From Clostridiales bacterium (GTDB lineage Bacteria > Bacillota > Clostridia > Oscillospirales > Oscillospiraceae): a stretch of 64,000 nucleotides of DNA. The notes beneath the pieces are model-generated. The model had not been told where the DNA came from, searched no databases, and worked only from the letters and a program-made list of their open reading frames with translations. The DNA lies in NCBI GenBank assembly GCA_019415645.1, contig DXYV01000004.1, positions 56,976 through 120,975 of the forward strand, written 5' to 3'. Every line of letters begins with the position of its first letter. Positions within the stretch are counted from its first letter, which is position 1. The position numbers and the translations under genes were made by a program. This document shows positions 31,016 to 40,007 of this stretch, piece after piece.

Positions 31016-31041
31016 CAGCCTCCCGGGAAAAAGCGTAAAAT
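31012..31041 (+). promoter_or_regulatory. Promoter of guaB
   Basis: TTGACA (31012-31017), 18 bases, TAAAAT (31036-31041). The -35 box contains the stop codon of the preceding gene. Confidence 0.65.
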
Positions 31042-31082
31042 AGGAAAAATCGAACAGGATATACAGAAAAGGAGACGCGACT

Positions 31083-32558
31083 ATGGTTCCATTTGACGCA
31101 AGCCAGAAGTTCCTCAAGCAGGGCCTGACCTTTGACGACGTGCTGCTGATTCCGGCAGAGAGCGACGTGCTCCCGGCGGACATCGACCTGCACACCCAGC
31201 TCACCCGCAAGATTCGGCTCAACATCCCCGTGATGAGCGCGGCCATGGACACCGTGACCGAGTACCGCATGGCCATCGCCCTGGCCCGCGAGGGAGGCAT
31301 CGGCATCATCCACAAGAATATGTCCATCGGCGCCCAGGCGGAGCAGGTGGACATGGTCAAGCGTTCGGAAAACGGCGTCATCACCAATCCGTTCTGGCTG
31401 GGCCCCGGCCACACCCTGGCGGAGGCCGATGAGCTCATGGCCAAGTACCGCATCTCCGGCGTGCCCATCTGCGACAACGGCAAGCTGATCGGCATTATCA
31501 CCAACCGGGACATGAAGTTCGAGACGGACATGAACCAGCTCATCGACAACGTCATGACCAAGGAAAACCTGGTCACCGCGCCCGAGGGCACCACCCTGGC
31601 CGAGGCCAAGGAGATCCTGCGCAAGCATAAGATCGAGAAGCTGCCCATCGTGGACAAGGAGTTCCGCCTCAAGGGCCTCATCACCATCAAGGACATCGAG
31701 AAGGCCGAGGTCTATCCCAACTCCGCCCGGGACGAGAAGGGCCGCCTGCTGGTGGGCGCGGCCATCGGTGTGACCGCCGACGTGCTGGACCGCGTGGCCG
31801 CCCTGGTGGAGGCGGGGGCCGACGTGCTCTGCCTGGACTCCGCCCACGGCCACTCCCAAAACATTCTGAACTGCGTCAAGCGCATCAAGTCCCTGTATCC
31901 CGACGTGCAGCTGGTGGCCGGCAACGTGGCCACCGCCGAGGGCACCCGCGCCCTCATCGAGGCGGGCGCCGACTGCGTGAAGATCGGCATCGGCCCCGGC
32001 TCCATCTGCACCACCCGCGTGGTGGCCGGAATCGGCGTGCCCCAGATCACCGCCGTGTTCGACGCGGCCCGGGTGGCGGCGGAGTACGGCGTGCCCATCA
32101 TCGCCGACGGCGGCATCAAGTATTCCGGCGACATCGCCAAGGCCATCGCCGCCGGTGCCAATGTGGTCATGCTGGGCTCCCTGCTGGCCGGCTGTGAAGA
32201 GTCCCCCGGCGACACCGAGGTCTACCAGGGCCGTCAGTTCAAGGTCTACCGCGGCATGGGCTCCCTGGGCGCCATGGCCAAGGGCTCCAAGGACCGTTAC
32301 TTCCAGGAGGGCAACAAGAAGCTGGTGCCCGAGGGCGTGGAGGGCCGCGTGCCCTACAAGGGCTCGACCGGCGACACCATCTACCAGATGATGGGCGGCC
32401 TGCGGGCCGGCATGGGCTACTGCGGCTGCCACAACATCGACGAGCTGCGCACCAAGAGCCAGTTCGTCCAGATCACCGCCGCCGGCCTGCGCGAGTCCCA
32501 CCCCCACGACATCTATATCACCAAGGAAGCCCCCAACTACACCATCAATCCGTCCTGA
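31083..32558 (+). CDS. guaB: IMP dehydrogenase
   Basis: 491 residues, full length. The TIM barrel is interrupted by two CBS domains (about 95-215, NVMTKENLVTAPEGT typical). The catalytic loop GPGSICTTR carries the active Cys, and the flap has YRGMGSLGAM and EGVEGRVPYKG. It converts IMP to XMP with NAD, the committed step to GMP. An AAAAGGAG ribosome site precedes the ATG. It has its own promoter and terminator, so it is monocistronic. Confidence 0.97.
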   Translation: MVPFDASQKFLKQGLTFDDVLLIPAESDVLPADIDLHTQLTRKIRLNIPVMSAAMDTVTEYRMAIALAREGGIGIIHKNMSIGAQAEQVDMVKRSENGVITNPFWLGPGHTLAEADELMAKYRISGVPICDNGKLIGIITNRDMKFETDMNQLIDNVMTKENLVTAPEGTTLAEAKEILRKHKIEKLPIVDKEFRLKGLITIKDIEKAEVYPNSARDEKGRLLVGAAIGVTADVLDRVAALVEAGADVLCLDSAHGHSQNILNCVKRIKSLYPDVQLVAGNVATAEGTRALIEAGADCVKIGIGPGSICTTRVVAGIGVPQITAVFDAARVAAEYGVPIIADGGIKYSGDIAKAIAAGANVVMLGSLLAGCEESPGDTEVYQGRQFKVYRGMGSLGAMAKGSKDRYFQEGNKKLVPEGVEGRVPYKGSTGDTIYQMMGGLRAGMGYCGCHNIDELRTKSQFVQITAAGLRESHPHDIYITKEAPNYTINPS

Positions 32559-32568
32559 TTTGGATGCG

Positions 32569-32603
32569 AAGAAGCCGGCCGCAGCTGCGGCCGGCTTCTT
32601 TTT
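32569..32603 (+). terminator. guaB terminator
   Basis: AAGAAGCCGGCCGCAG paired with CTGCGGCCGGCTTCTT and a T run. Confidence 0.9.
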
Positions 32604-32632
32604 GTGGTAAAATGGGGGGCGGAGACGAAGCT

Positions 32633-32687
32633 GTAAGAAAGTCGTAAGAAACACCTCGAGTATTTTGTAAGAAAGCTGCGCTATACT
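32633..32687 (+). promoter_or_regulatory. Promoter with GTAAGAAA direct repeats
   Basis: GTAAGAAA occurs at 32633-32640, 32644-32651 (11 bases apart) and 32667-32674, followed by the -10 box TATACT (32682-32687). There is no -35 consensus. The spacing is typical of tandem OmpR-family binding sites, so the response regulator at 32712 probably controls its own operon. Confidence 0.65.
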
Positions 32688-32711
32688 CAAAGCGGCTCAG
32701 GAGGGATCGGG

Positions 32712-33413
32712 ATGAACGAATGTGTTTTGGTCGTGGATGACGACCCGGAGATCGTAAAGGCCATCGCCATCGTGCTGGAGAAGGAGGGCTACCGGGTGCT
32801 GCGTGCCTACAACGGCATGGAGGCCCTGGAGCACGCGGTGGACCCGTCGGTGCGGCTCATTCTCATCGACGTGATGATGCCCAAGCTGGACGGGCTTTCC
32901 GCGGTAATGAAGATTCGCGAGCGGCGCAACCTGCCCATCATCGTGCTCTCCGCCAAGAGCGAGGACACGGACAAGATTTTGGGCCTGTCCATGGGGGCGG
33001 ACGACTATGTGACCAAGCCCTTCAATCCCCAGGAGCTGGTGGCCCGGGTGAAGAGCCAGCTGCGGCGGTACACCATGCTGGGGGACGTGCACGCGGAGCG
33101 GAGCGGAACGCTGCTGACCATCGGGCGGCTGACCTACGACACGGAGAAGCGGGAGCTGCGGGCGGACGGAGAACCGGTGCGCCTGACCGCCACGGAGACC
33201 AAGATCGTGGAGCTGCTCATGCGCCACCCCGGCCGGGTGTTCCCGGCGGAGGAGATCTACCGCCGGGTGTGGAACGAGGAGGCCTACGCCTGCGAAAACA
33301 CGGTCATGGTGCACATACGGCGCATTCGGGAAAAGGTGGAACTCAATCCCAAGGAGCCAGACTATATCAAGGTGGTGTGGGGCATTGGCTACAAAATGGA
33401 ACAACACAGCTGA
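32712..33413 (+). CDS. OmpR/PhoB-family response regulator (second system)
   Basis: 233 residues. Receiver domain 1-118 with D9-D10-D11, phospho-acceptor D53 in IDVMMPKLDG and VTKPFNP with the conserved Lys. The winged helix is at about 135-230 (RLTATETKIVELLMRHPGRVF, ENTVMVHIRRIREK). AGGAGGGA precedes the ATG. The kinase gene follows with a short overlap. It shares architecture with VanR/WalR-type regulators; the target is unknown apart from likely autoregulation. Confidence 0.92.
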   Translation: MNECVLVVDDDPEIVKAIAIVLEKEGYRVLRAYNGMEALEHAVDPSVRLILIDVMMPKLDGLSAVMKIRERRNLPIIVLSAKSEDTDKILGLSMGADDYVTKPFNPQELVARVKSQLRRYTMLGDVHAERSGTLLTIGRLTYDTEKRELRADGEPVRLTATETKIVELLMRHPGRVFPAEEIYRRVWNEEAYACENTVMVHIRRIREKVELNPKEPDYIKVVWGIGYKMEQHS

Positions 33414-35802
33414 CGGCGGTGTACAGGATGTTCTGGAGGACATCCTGGCCACCGTGGAGCAGGTACAGCAGGAACAGGAGGGGGAGAAGGAATCTCCGGT
33501 GCGCCTGATCTGGATCGGCAGCCGGCCCAGCCGGGCGTTTCGGGCCGCGGCGGGCTTCCTGGCGTTCGTTCTGGCGCTCAGTTTGATGCTGGGCGCGCTG
33601 GTCCAGACCGTGGGGCGGCTGGCCCGGCAGGAGGATGTGGATCAGTGGTGGAAAGGCGACTGGCAGGAGACACCCGCCTTTCGCCAAGAGGTGGCCTGGC
33701 AGCTGCGGGATTTCCTGGCTATGGCGACCGGCAGTGATCTGGATTGGTGGGGCACCGATTTCGAGACGTCCTATATAGTGTCCGGGTACGTTGACACTTG
33801 GTATATACAGGACTCCATAGGAGGCTCTACGGGGGCCATGCCGATTGAAGAAGAAGCGACGGCGACCGTCACGGTGGCACCCCAGGACAGCGCCGACTTG
33901 TCAGATTCTGGCTCGAATCCCTCCGGAAATGTGGATTACCAGACGGATCAGAATCTTCTCTACCGGGTCCGGGGAGTGAAAAACGGCACCTATTACAGCA
34001 ATCTTCCTCCAGATGAACACATCAGCTGGGACCTGCCGGAGGGATACAATTTTCTGCTGACCTTTGAGGATGGTATGGTTTCCATCACCAAAGACGGGGA
34101 GGCTGTGGATGTCTACGGAGATGGGCTCTACACAGACGACACCCAGTGGCCCGTCCCGGGCTATGAGAATTTCACGGTTGGGGAGGATGTGTCGGGCGTA
34201 ACCGTCTATATGGCCATTCGTGAGGAACCGCTGCGTTATCTCCGGATGAACAGTAATGGGGAATCCTACTCCTACCATAATTTTTACAGTCTGTACCGGA
34301 GCATACAAAACAGCCAGGCCTTTTACCGCGGCCAGGCCATTCAATTCGGCGTGGGGCTGGCGCTGCTGGTGGTTTATCTGCTCCTGCGCAAGTCCAAGGC
34401 CGAGGCCGACCAGGCCGTGGCCAGGCTCACCGCCCATGTGTGGACCGAGTTCCGCGTGCTGGCGGTATGTGGGTGCGTCCTGTGGCTGATGATGGCCAAT
34501 TTGGAGAGCTCGATGAGCTGGTATCTGGCCAACGGCTGGTTTGGCAGCTGGAACCGCTGGTCCGCGCTGCTGGCGGGGACGGTCCTGGGCTCATTCCTGT
34601 CCAGCCCGGCGGCCCTGGTGACCACGTTCTGGGTGGTCTATCTGATCGTCAACGACCACCGCTATACCCCCAAGGCGGCGCGGGGCAGCCTGCTGAAAGC
34701 GGTGACGGTGCGGGAGCAGAACCATCCCATCCAGAAGCGAATCAACCGCTGGAACCGGATGGCGGCCGTGCTTGTCTGCCTGCCGGCGCTGGCCATGCTG
34801 CTGGCACTGCTCCTGGGGCTGTGGGGACTGGGGGGAAATCCTTATGTGACCTTCCTGGTTCTGACCGCAGCGGCCGCCGTGGCCGCGATACTGGGGGTCT
34901 GGCTGACCCTCTGGCGCAACAGCCGGGCGGTGCGCGACGTGGGGCGGCTGACCGCTCAGGTGGAGGCCGTCCGCGCCGGGGACCTGACCCATACCCTGGA
35001 CCTGCCCGAGGATTCCGACCTGCGGGAGACCGCCGGGCAGCTCAACGACATCCAGGCGGGCATGAAGCAGGCTCTGGCCGAGCAGACCCGCAGCGAGCGC
35101 ATGAAGGTGGAGCTGATCTCCAACGTGTCCCATGACCTGAAAACGCCGCTGACCTCCATCCTCAGCTACGCGGACCTGCTGCGCCAGGAGGAGGACCTGC
35201 CCGACCATGTGCGGGACTATATCCGCATCCTGGATGAAAAGGCCCGCCGCCTGTCCGAGATGGTGCAGGACGTGTTCGACGTGAGCAAGGCGGCGGCCGA
35301 CCAGCTGCCCGTAAAGCCGGAGCGGCTGGACCTGGCCAAGCTGCTGCGCCAGACCCTGGCCGATATGAACGAGGCCATCACAGCCAGCGGACTGACCTTC
35401 CGGGTAAAGCTGCCCGAGGAGGCGGTGCCCATCGTGGCCGACGGCAACCGGCTGTACCGGGTGTTCCAGAACCTGCTGCAAAACGCGCTGCAGTATGCTT
35501 TGCCCGGCTCCCGGGTCTATCTGGATCTGACCACCCAAAACGGCAGGGCGGAGGCCTCCCTGCGCAACACCTCCCGGGAGGAGCTGCCCTCCGGCGTGGA
35601 TTTCACCGCCCGGTTCGTCCGGGGGGACAAGAGCCGCACCGACGGCGGAAGCGGGCTGGGGCTGTCCATCGCCCAGTCCTTCACCGAGGCCTGCGGCGGC
35701 ACCTTCCGAATCGAGACCGTGGCCGACCTGTTCACCGCCGTGGTCACCTTCCCCCTGGCGGAGGAGGAAACAAGACTGGAAACAAATGCGCCGGAATCCT
35801 AA
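33385..35802 (+). CDS. Large sensor histidine kinase (second system)
   Basis: Up to 805 residues. Membrane helix near 50-72, an extracellular sensor of about 250 residues (75-320), then further helices (about 325-342, 352-372, 395-425, 455-480, 485-505), a HAMP-like segment, the H-box with H583 in NVSHDLKTP, N-box NLLQNALQYA and G2 GGSGLGLSIA. The usual DTG of the G1 box is replaced around LRNTSREELPSG, as in other kinases of this subtype. The start is uncertain: TTG 33385 overlaps the regulator gene by 29 bases, and GTG 33454 is an alternative; no in-frame ATG lies near the start. Confidence 0.88.
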   Translation: MATKWNNTADGGVQDVLEDILATVEQVQQEQEGEKESPVRLIWIGSRPSRAFRAAAGFLAFVLALSLMLGALVQTVGRLARQEDVDQWWKGDWQETPAFRQEVAWQLRDFLAMATGSDLDWWGTDFETSYIVSGYVDTWYIQDSIGGSTGAMPIEEEATATVTVAPQDSADLSDSGSNPSGNVDYQTDQNLLYRVRGVKNGTYYSNLPPDEHISWDLPEGYNFLLTFEDGMVSITKDGEAVDVYGDGLYTDDTQWPVPGYENFTVGEDVSGVTVYMAIREEPLRYLRMNSNGESYSYHNFYSLYRSIQNSQAFYRGQAIQFGVGLALLVVYLLLRKSKAEADQAVARLTAHVWTEFRVLAVCGCVLWLMMANLESSMSWYLANGWFGSWNRWSALLAGTVLGSFLSSPAALVTTFWVVYLIVNDHRYTPKAARGSLLKAVTVREQNHPIQKRINRWNRMAAVLVCLPALAMLLALLLGLWGLGGNPYVTFLVLTAAAAVAAILGVWLTLWRNSRAVRDVGRLTAQVEAVRAGDLTHTLDLPEDSDLRETAGQLNDIQAGMKQALAEQTRSERMKVELISNVSHDLKTPLTSILSYADLLRQEEDLPDHVRDYIRILDEKARRLSEMVQDVFDVSKAAADQLPVKPERLDLAKLLRQTLADMNEAITASGLTFRVKLPEEAVPIVADGNRLYRVFQNLLQNALQYALPGSRVYLDLTTQNGRAEASLRNTSREELPSGVDFTARFVRGDKSRTDGGSGLGLSIAQSFTEACGGTFRIETVADLFTAVVTFPLAEEETRLETNAPES

Positions 35803-35813
35803 GTATAGGTTGG

Positions 35814-35843
35814 AGCGGGTCCCCTCCGGGGGACCCGTTTTTT
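35814..35843 (+). terminator. Rho-independent terminator
   Basis: CGGGTCCCC / GGGGACCCG stem, TTTTTT. It ends the second two-component operon. Confidence 0.85.
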
Positions 35844-35848
35844 GTCGG

Positions 35849-35877
35849 TTGTGCTTCGAGGCGGGGCATGGTATAAT
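35849..35877 (+). promoter_or_regulatory. Promoter of the methyltransferase-addBA unit
   Basis: TTGTGC (35849-35854), 17 bases, TATAAT (35872-35877). Confidence 0.65.
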
Positions 35878-35948
35878 GGGACAAATGTACGAAAGAACCG
35901 AGCGGAGCCGGATGGCCGCTCCGCCCGGACGAAGGAGCGGACTATCCC

Positions 35949-36665
35949 ATGCGGGAACTTTATCAGGGGCGCTGCGAGGATTATTTCGCGTCCATTCCGG
36001 ACGAGAGCGTGGAGCTGATCCTCACCGACCCGCCCTATAACATCGCCCAGTATTCCACGGGCAACATCCCTCTGCCCGGCCGGTCGGCGCTGAACAACGA
36101 CATCGGGGCCTGGGACCAGGCGGCGGTGGAGCCGGAGGCCCTGCTGCCCCACTTCAAGCGCATCCTCAGCCCCACGGGCAACCTGTTCATCTTTACCAGC
36201 TACAATATGCTGGGGAAATGGCACCAGGTCTTTGACAGCCAGTTCGACACCTTTCAGTTTTTTATCTGGCACAAGACCAACCCCACGCCGAAGATCTTCA
36301 AAAACGGCTTTCTCAACAGCTGCGAGATGATCGCCTGTATGTGGAACCGGGGCCACGTCTGGAACTTCTCCAAGCAGAACGAGATGCACAACTTTTTTGA
36401 ATGTCCCATCTGCATGGGCAAGGAGCGGCTGAAAAACCCCAAGCACCCGGCCCAAAAGCCGCTGAAGCTCATCCGCCGGCTGGTGGAGATCGCCTCCCAG
36501 CCCGGCGGAATGGTGTTCGACCCCTTCATGGGGACCGGCACCACCGGCGTGGCCGCGGCGGAGCTGGGCCGGGACTTTCGGGGCTGCGAGGCGGACCCGG
36601 CCTATTTCGCGGCGGCCCGGACCCGCATCGAGGCGGTGGAGGACCCGCGCGGACCGGAAGCGTGA
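35949..36665 (+). CDS. Orphan site-specific DNA methyltransferase (beta class)
   Basis: 238 residues. The catalytic motif DPPY (27-30, in LTDPPYN) precedes the SAM-binding motif FDPFMGTGTT near 193-202, and HPAQKPLKLI sits between them. This order is that of beta-class N6-adenine or N4-cytosine methyltransferases. The protein is short, with a small target-recognition region containing two Cys (CPICMG). No restriction endonuclease gene is adjacent, so it is probably a solitary methylase. It starts after GAAGGAG and is followed 16 bases later by addB. Recognition sequence unknown. Confidence 0.88.
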   Translation: MRELYQGRCEDYFASIPDESVELILTDPPYNIAQYSTGNIPLPGRSALNNDIGAWDQAAVEPEALLPHFKRILSPTGNLFIFTSYNMLGKWHQVFDSQFDTFQFFIWHKTNPTPKIFKNGFLNSCEMIACMWNRGHVWNFSKQNEMHNFFECPICMGKERLKNPKHPAQKPLKLIRRLVEIASQPGGMVFDPFMGTGTTGVAAAELGRDFRGCEADPAYFAAARTRIEAVEDPRGPEA

Positions 36666-36680
36666 ACGGAGGGAAGGACG

Positions 36681-39600
36681 ATGCTGAAACTGCTGACTGC
36701 CCGTGCGGGCGGCGGACAACTGGAAACCATTCTGGCGCGCATGGCGCGCTCGCCCCGCCGCCAGATTCTGATCGCGCCGGAGCAGTATTCCCATGAGACC
36801 GAGCGGGCTTTGTGCCGGGCGGTGGGCCCGGCGGCCTGTCTGCGCTGCGAGGTGCTCTCCTTCTCCCGGCTGGCCCGGCGGGTGGCCGAGGCAGTGGGCG
36901 GCGGCGCGGAGGAGACGCTGGACGCCGGCGGCCGGATGCTTCTGATGTATGCGGCGGTCCGGTCAGTGGCCGAACACCTGACGGTCTACCGGGCGCCCTC
37001 CCGCAAGCCTTCCTTTCTCTCCGGCCTGATCGCCACGGTGGACGAGTGCAAGAGCTACCAGGTGTCCCCCGGCGATCTGAGCCGGACCGGCGAGGAGCTG
37101 GGCGGCGCGGAGGGAGGAAAGCTGCGGGACCTGGGGCTGATCTTCGGCGCCTATGAGGCCCTGACCGCCCGCACCGCCGCCGATCCCCGGGATAAGCTGG
37201 ACAAGCTGGCCCAGCGGCTGGAGGACTCCCGCTGGGCGGCGGGCATGGAGGTATGGGTGTGGGGCTTTACCGACTTCACCCCCCAGGAGGGCGGTGTGCT
37301 CCGGGCGCTGCTGGGGGACGCGCACCAGGTGACGGTGGCCCTGACCTGCGATGGGACGGACCCGGACCCGTCCGATCTCTTTGGCCCGGCCAAGCGCACC
37401 ATGGCCTATCTGGCCCGCCTGGCCGAGAGCCGGGGCGTGCCGGTGGAGCGGGAGCAGCTGCCGGTTCGGTCGGACCGGACGGAGAGCCTGACCCATCTGG
37501 AACAGGCGCTGTTCGCGCCGGGCACAGACCGGTGGGAGGGGCCCTGCGAAGTGGACCTCTATACTGCCCGTTCACCCCGGAGCGAAGTGGAGCGGACCGC
37601 GGCGGAGATTCTGCGCCTGGTCCGGGAGGAGGGGTACCGCTTCCGGGACATCGCGGTGTGCGCCCGGGATTTTTCCGCCTACTCCGATCTGGTGGAGAGC
37701 GTGTTCGGCCGCTACGGCGTGCCGGTGTTTCTCTCCACCGTGACCGACATTCTGCAAAAGCCCATTCTGGCCCTGGTGACCGCGGCCCTGGATACCGTGG
37801 CGGGAGATTATGCCTATGAGGACGTGTTCCGATATCTCAAGACCGGCCTGACCGATCTGAGCGACGACGACCGGGACGTGCTGGAAAATTACGTGCTCAC
37901 CTGGGACATCCGGGGGAGCCGCTGGACGGGTCAGAAGGACTGGGACATGCATCCGGAGGGCTATGGCCGCACCTTCACGCCGGAGGATCATGCCCTGTTG
38001 GAGCGCCTCAACCGCCTGCGGCGGCAGGTGACCGGCCCCCTGGAACGGCTGCGGAAACATCCGGACCGGACCGGCCGGGGCTATGCGCTGGCCCTGTACC
38101 AGTGCCTGGAGGACATCGGCCTGCCCCAGCGGCTGGACCAGCGGGGCAAGGTCCTGACCCAGGCGGGGGAGCTCAAGCTGGCGGCGGAGTACCGCCAGCT
38201 CTGGGACATCCTGTGCGGCGGCCTGGAGCAGTGTGCCCTGCTGCTGAATAACACCCCCATGGATTTGGAGACCTTTGCCCAGCTGTTCGGGCTGGTGCTC
38301 TCCCAGTATGACGTGGGGGCCATCCCGGTCTCTCTGGACCGGGTGACCGCGGGCGAGAACACCCGCATGACCCAGAAGAAGGTCCGGGTCCTGTTCTGGC
38401 TGGGCGCGGACAGCGCCAGCGTGCCCCAGGCCGCCCCCACCCCCGGCCTTCTCTCCGACCGGGACCGGGCGGTGCTGGCGGAGTACGCCCTGAATCTGGC
38501 CCCGCGTCTAGGCGAGAAGCTGCGCCGGGAAATGACCATCGTCTATGAGACCTGCGCCCTGCCCACCCGGCGGCTGTATGTCTCCTGGGCCCGGGGAAGC
38601 GACGGGAACGGGGGGGAACGGGCGCCCTCCTTCCTGATCGAGCGGCTGCGGGCTCTGTTCCCGGACGGGCGGGACGAGGCCGAGGACCCGGCGGCTCCCT
38701 TCCGGCTGGCCGCGCCGGCTCCGGCCCTGGAGCAGGCGGGCGAACGGCCGGAGGTCGCCGCCGCCCTGCGGGCGCTGCCCGGCTGGGCGGAGCGGGTGGA
38801 ACGCCTGGAGCGGGCGGCGGGCTGGAAGCGGGGGCGGCTGACCCTGGCGGCCACCACCACCCTGTACGGCCAGCGGGTCCCCCTGTCGGCCACCAAGCTG
38901 GACAAGCTCCATGCCTGCCACTTTCAGCACTTCCTGAAATTCGGCCTGAACGCCAAGCCCCGGCAGCGGGCGAAGTTCCAGGCCGCGGATTACGGTACCT
39001 TTGTCCACTTCGTGCTGGAGCAGGTGCTGCGGCAGGCGGTGGAGGAGCCGGGGGGCGTCTCCGCCCTGCACGCCGACGCTGCCCTGCGCTGGCAGCGGGT
39101 GGAGGAGGCCGCCGCGCGCTACATCACGGAGAGCCTGCGGGGCCTGGAGGGGGAGACCGGCCGGTTCCGCTACCTCTTTACCCGGATGCTCCGGGCGGTC
39201 CACCAGGTGGTGGATTCGGCGGTGGCGGAGCTGGCGGTGTCCGACTTCCAGCCCGTGGCCTTTGAGCTGGGCTTCGGCCGGGGCGAGGGCAAGGCCATGC
39301 CCCCGATCCGGGCGGAGAACGGCGTGGAGGTCCAGGTGTCGGGCTACGTGGACCGGGTGGACGCCTGGCTCCACAACGGAACGCGCTACTTGCGGGTGGT
39401 GGACTACAAAACCGGGAAAAAGGAATTCAGCTTCACCGATGTGAAGCACGGCATGGGCCTGCAGATGCTGCTCTACCTCTTTGCCCTGGAGAAACAGGGA
39501 CAGGGTCTGTTCGGACCGGAGGAGATCGTGCCCGCCGGGGTGCTTTATTTCCCGGCTCGTACGCCCATTGTCAACGGCAGCCGGTCCATGAGCGACCAGG

Positions 39601-40007
39601 CGATCGCCGACGCGGTGGATCGGGACCTGGTGCGCCGGGGCGTCGTCCTGGGCGAACCCGAGGTGCTCCAGGCCATGGAGCATACGGAGGGGAACTTCCG
39701 GTATCTGCCGGTGGGGAACCGGGGCGACTGGCTGCTGACGGCGGAGCAGATGGAGCAACTGGGCAGGCTGGTGTCCGACGACCTGAAGGCGGTAGCGGGC
39801 GAACTGGCCGCAGGCAACATCGACGCCGACCCCTTCTGGCGGGGGGAGCGGGAGAACGCCTGCCAGTGGTGCGACTACGCCCAGGCCTGCCACTTCGAGC
39901 CGGTCTGCGGCGACCGGGTGCGCTGGCAGAAGGGGCTGTCGGCCCGGGAATTTTGGGCCGCTCTGGGCGGCGGCGACCAGCCGGAGGAGGATGACCATGG
40001 GCTTTGA
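36681..40007 (+). CDS. addB: ATP-dependent nuclease subunit B
   Basis: 1108 residues, normal AddB length. The C-terminal RecB-type nuclease has VVDYKTGKKEF, and an iron-sulphur site is formed by C746 with C1061-x2-C1064-x5-C1070, the spacing known for AddB. The N-terminal Walker A motif, normally GRAGSGKT, reads ARAGGGQL here, so the lysine and threonine are lost. With AddA it forms the double-strand break end-resection helicase-nuclease that recognises a Chi-like sequence. GGAGGGAAGG precedes the ATG; the stop overlaps addA. Confidence 0.93.
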   Translation: MLKLLTARAGGGQLETILARMARSPRRQILIAPEQYSHETERALCRAVGPAACLRCEVLSFSRLARRVAEAVGGGAEETLDAGGRMLLMYAAVRSVAEHLTVYRAPSRKPSFLSGLIATVDECKSYQVSPGDLSRTGEELGGAEGGKLRDLGLIFGAYEALTARTAADPRDKLDKLAQRLEDSRWAAGMEVWVWGFTDFTPQEGGVLRALLGDAHQVTVALTCDGTDPDPSDLFGPAKRTMAYLARLAESRGVPVEREQLPVRSDRTESLTHLEQALFAPGTDRWEGPCEVDLYTARSPRSEVERTAAEILRLVREEGYRFRDIAVCARDFSAYSDLVESVFGRYGVPVFLSTVTDILQKPILALVTAALDTVAGDYAYEDVFRYLKTGLTDLSDDDRDVLENYVLTWDIRGSRWTGQKDWDMHPEGYGRTFTPEDHALLERLNRLRRQVTGPLERLRKHPDRTGRGYALALYQCLEDIGLPQRLDQRGKVLTQAGELKLAAEYRQLWDILCGGLEQCALLLNNTPMDLETFAQLFGLVLSQYDVGAIPVSLDRVTAGENTRMTQKKVRVLFWLGADSASVPQAAPTPGLLSDRDRAVLAEYALNLAPRLGEKLRREMTIVYETCALPTRRLYVSWARGSDGNGGERAPSFLIERLRALFPDGRDEAEDPAAPFRLAAPAPALEQAGERPEVAAALRALPGWAERVERLERAAGWKRGRLTLAATTTLYGQRVPLSATKLDKLHACHFQHFLKFGLNAKPRQRAKFQAADYGTFVHFVLEQVLRQAVEEPGGVSALHADAALRWQRVEEAAARYITESLRGLEGETGRFRYLFTRMLRAVHQVVDSAVAELAVSDFQPVAFELGFGRGEGKAMPPIRAENGVEVQVSGYVDRVDAWLHNGTRYLRVVDYKTGKKEFSFTDVKHGMGLQMLLYLFALEKQGQGLFGPEEIVPAGVLYFPARTPIVNGSRSMSDQAIADAVDRDLVRRGVVLGEPEVLQAMEHTEGNFRYLPVGNRGDWLLTAEQMEQLGRLVSDDLKAVAGELAAGNIDADPFWRGERENACQWCDYAQACHFEPVCGDRVRWQKGLSAREFWAALGGGDQPEEDDHGL

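Noticed and set aside
30996..32690. 564-residue minus-strand frame opposite guaB
   Set aside because: Antisense artefact of a GC-rich conserved gene; composition is His/Gly/Val-rich with no domain.
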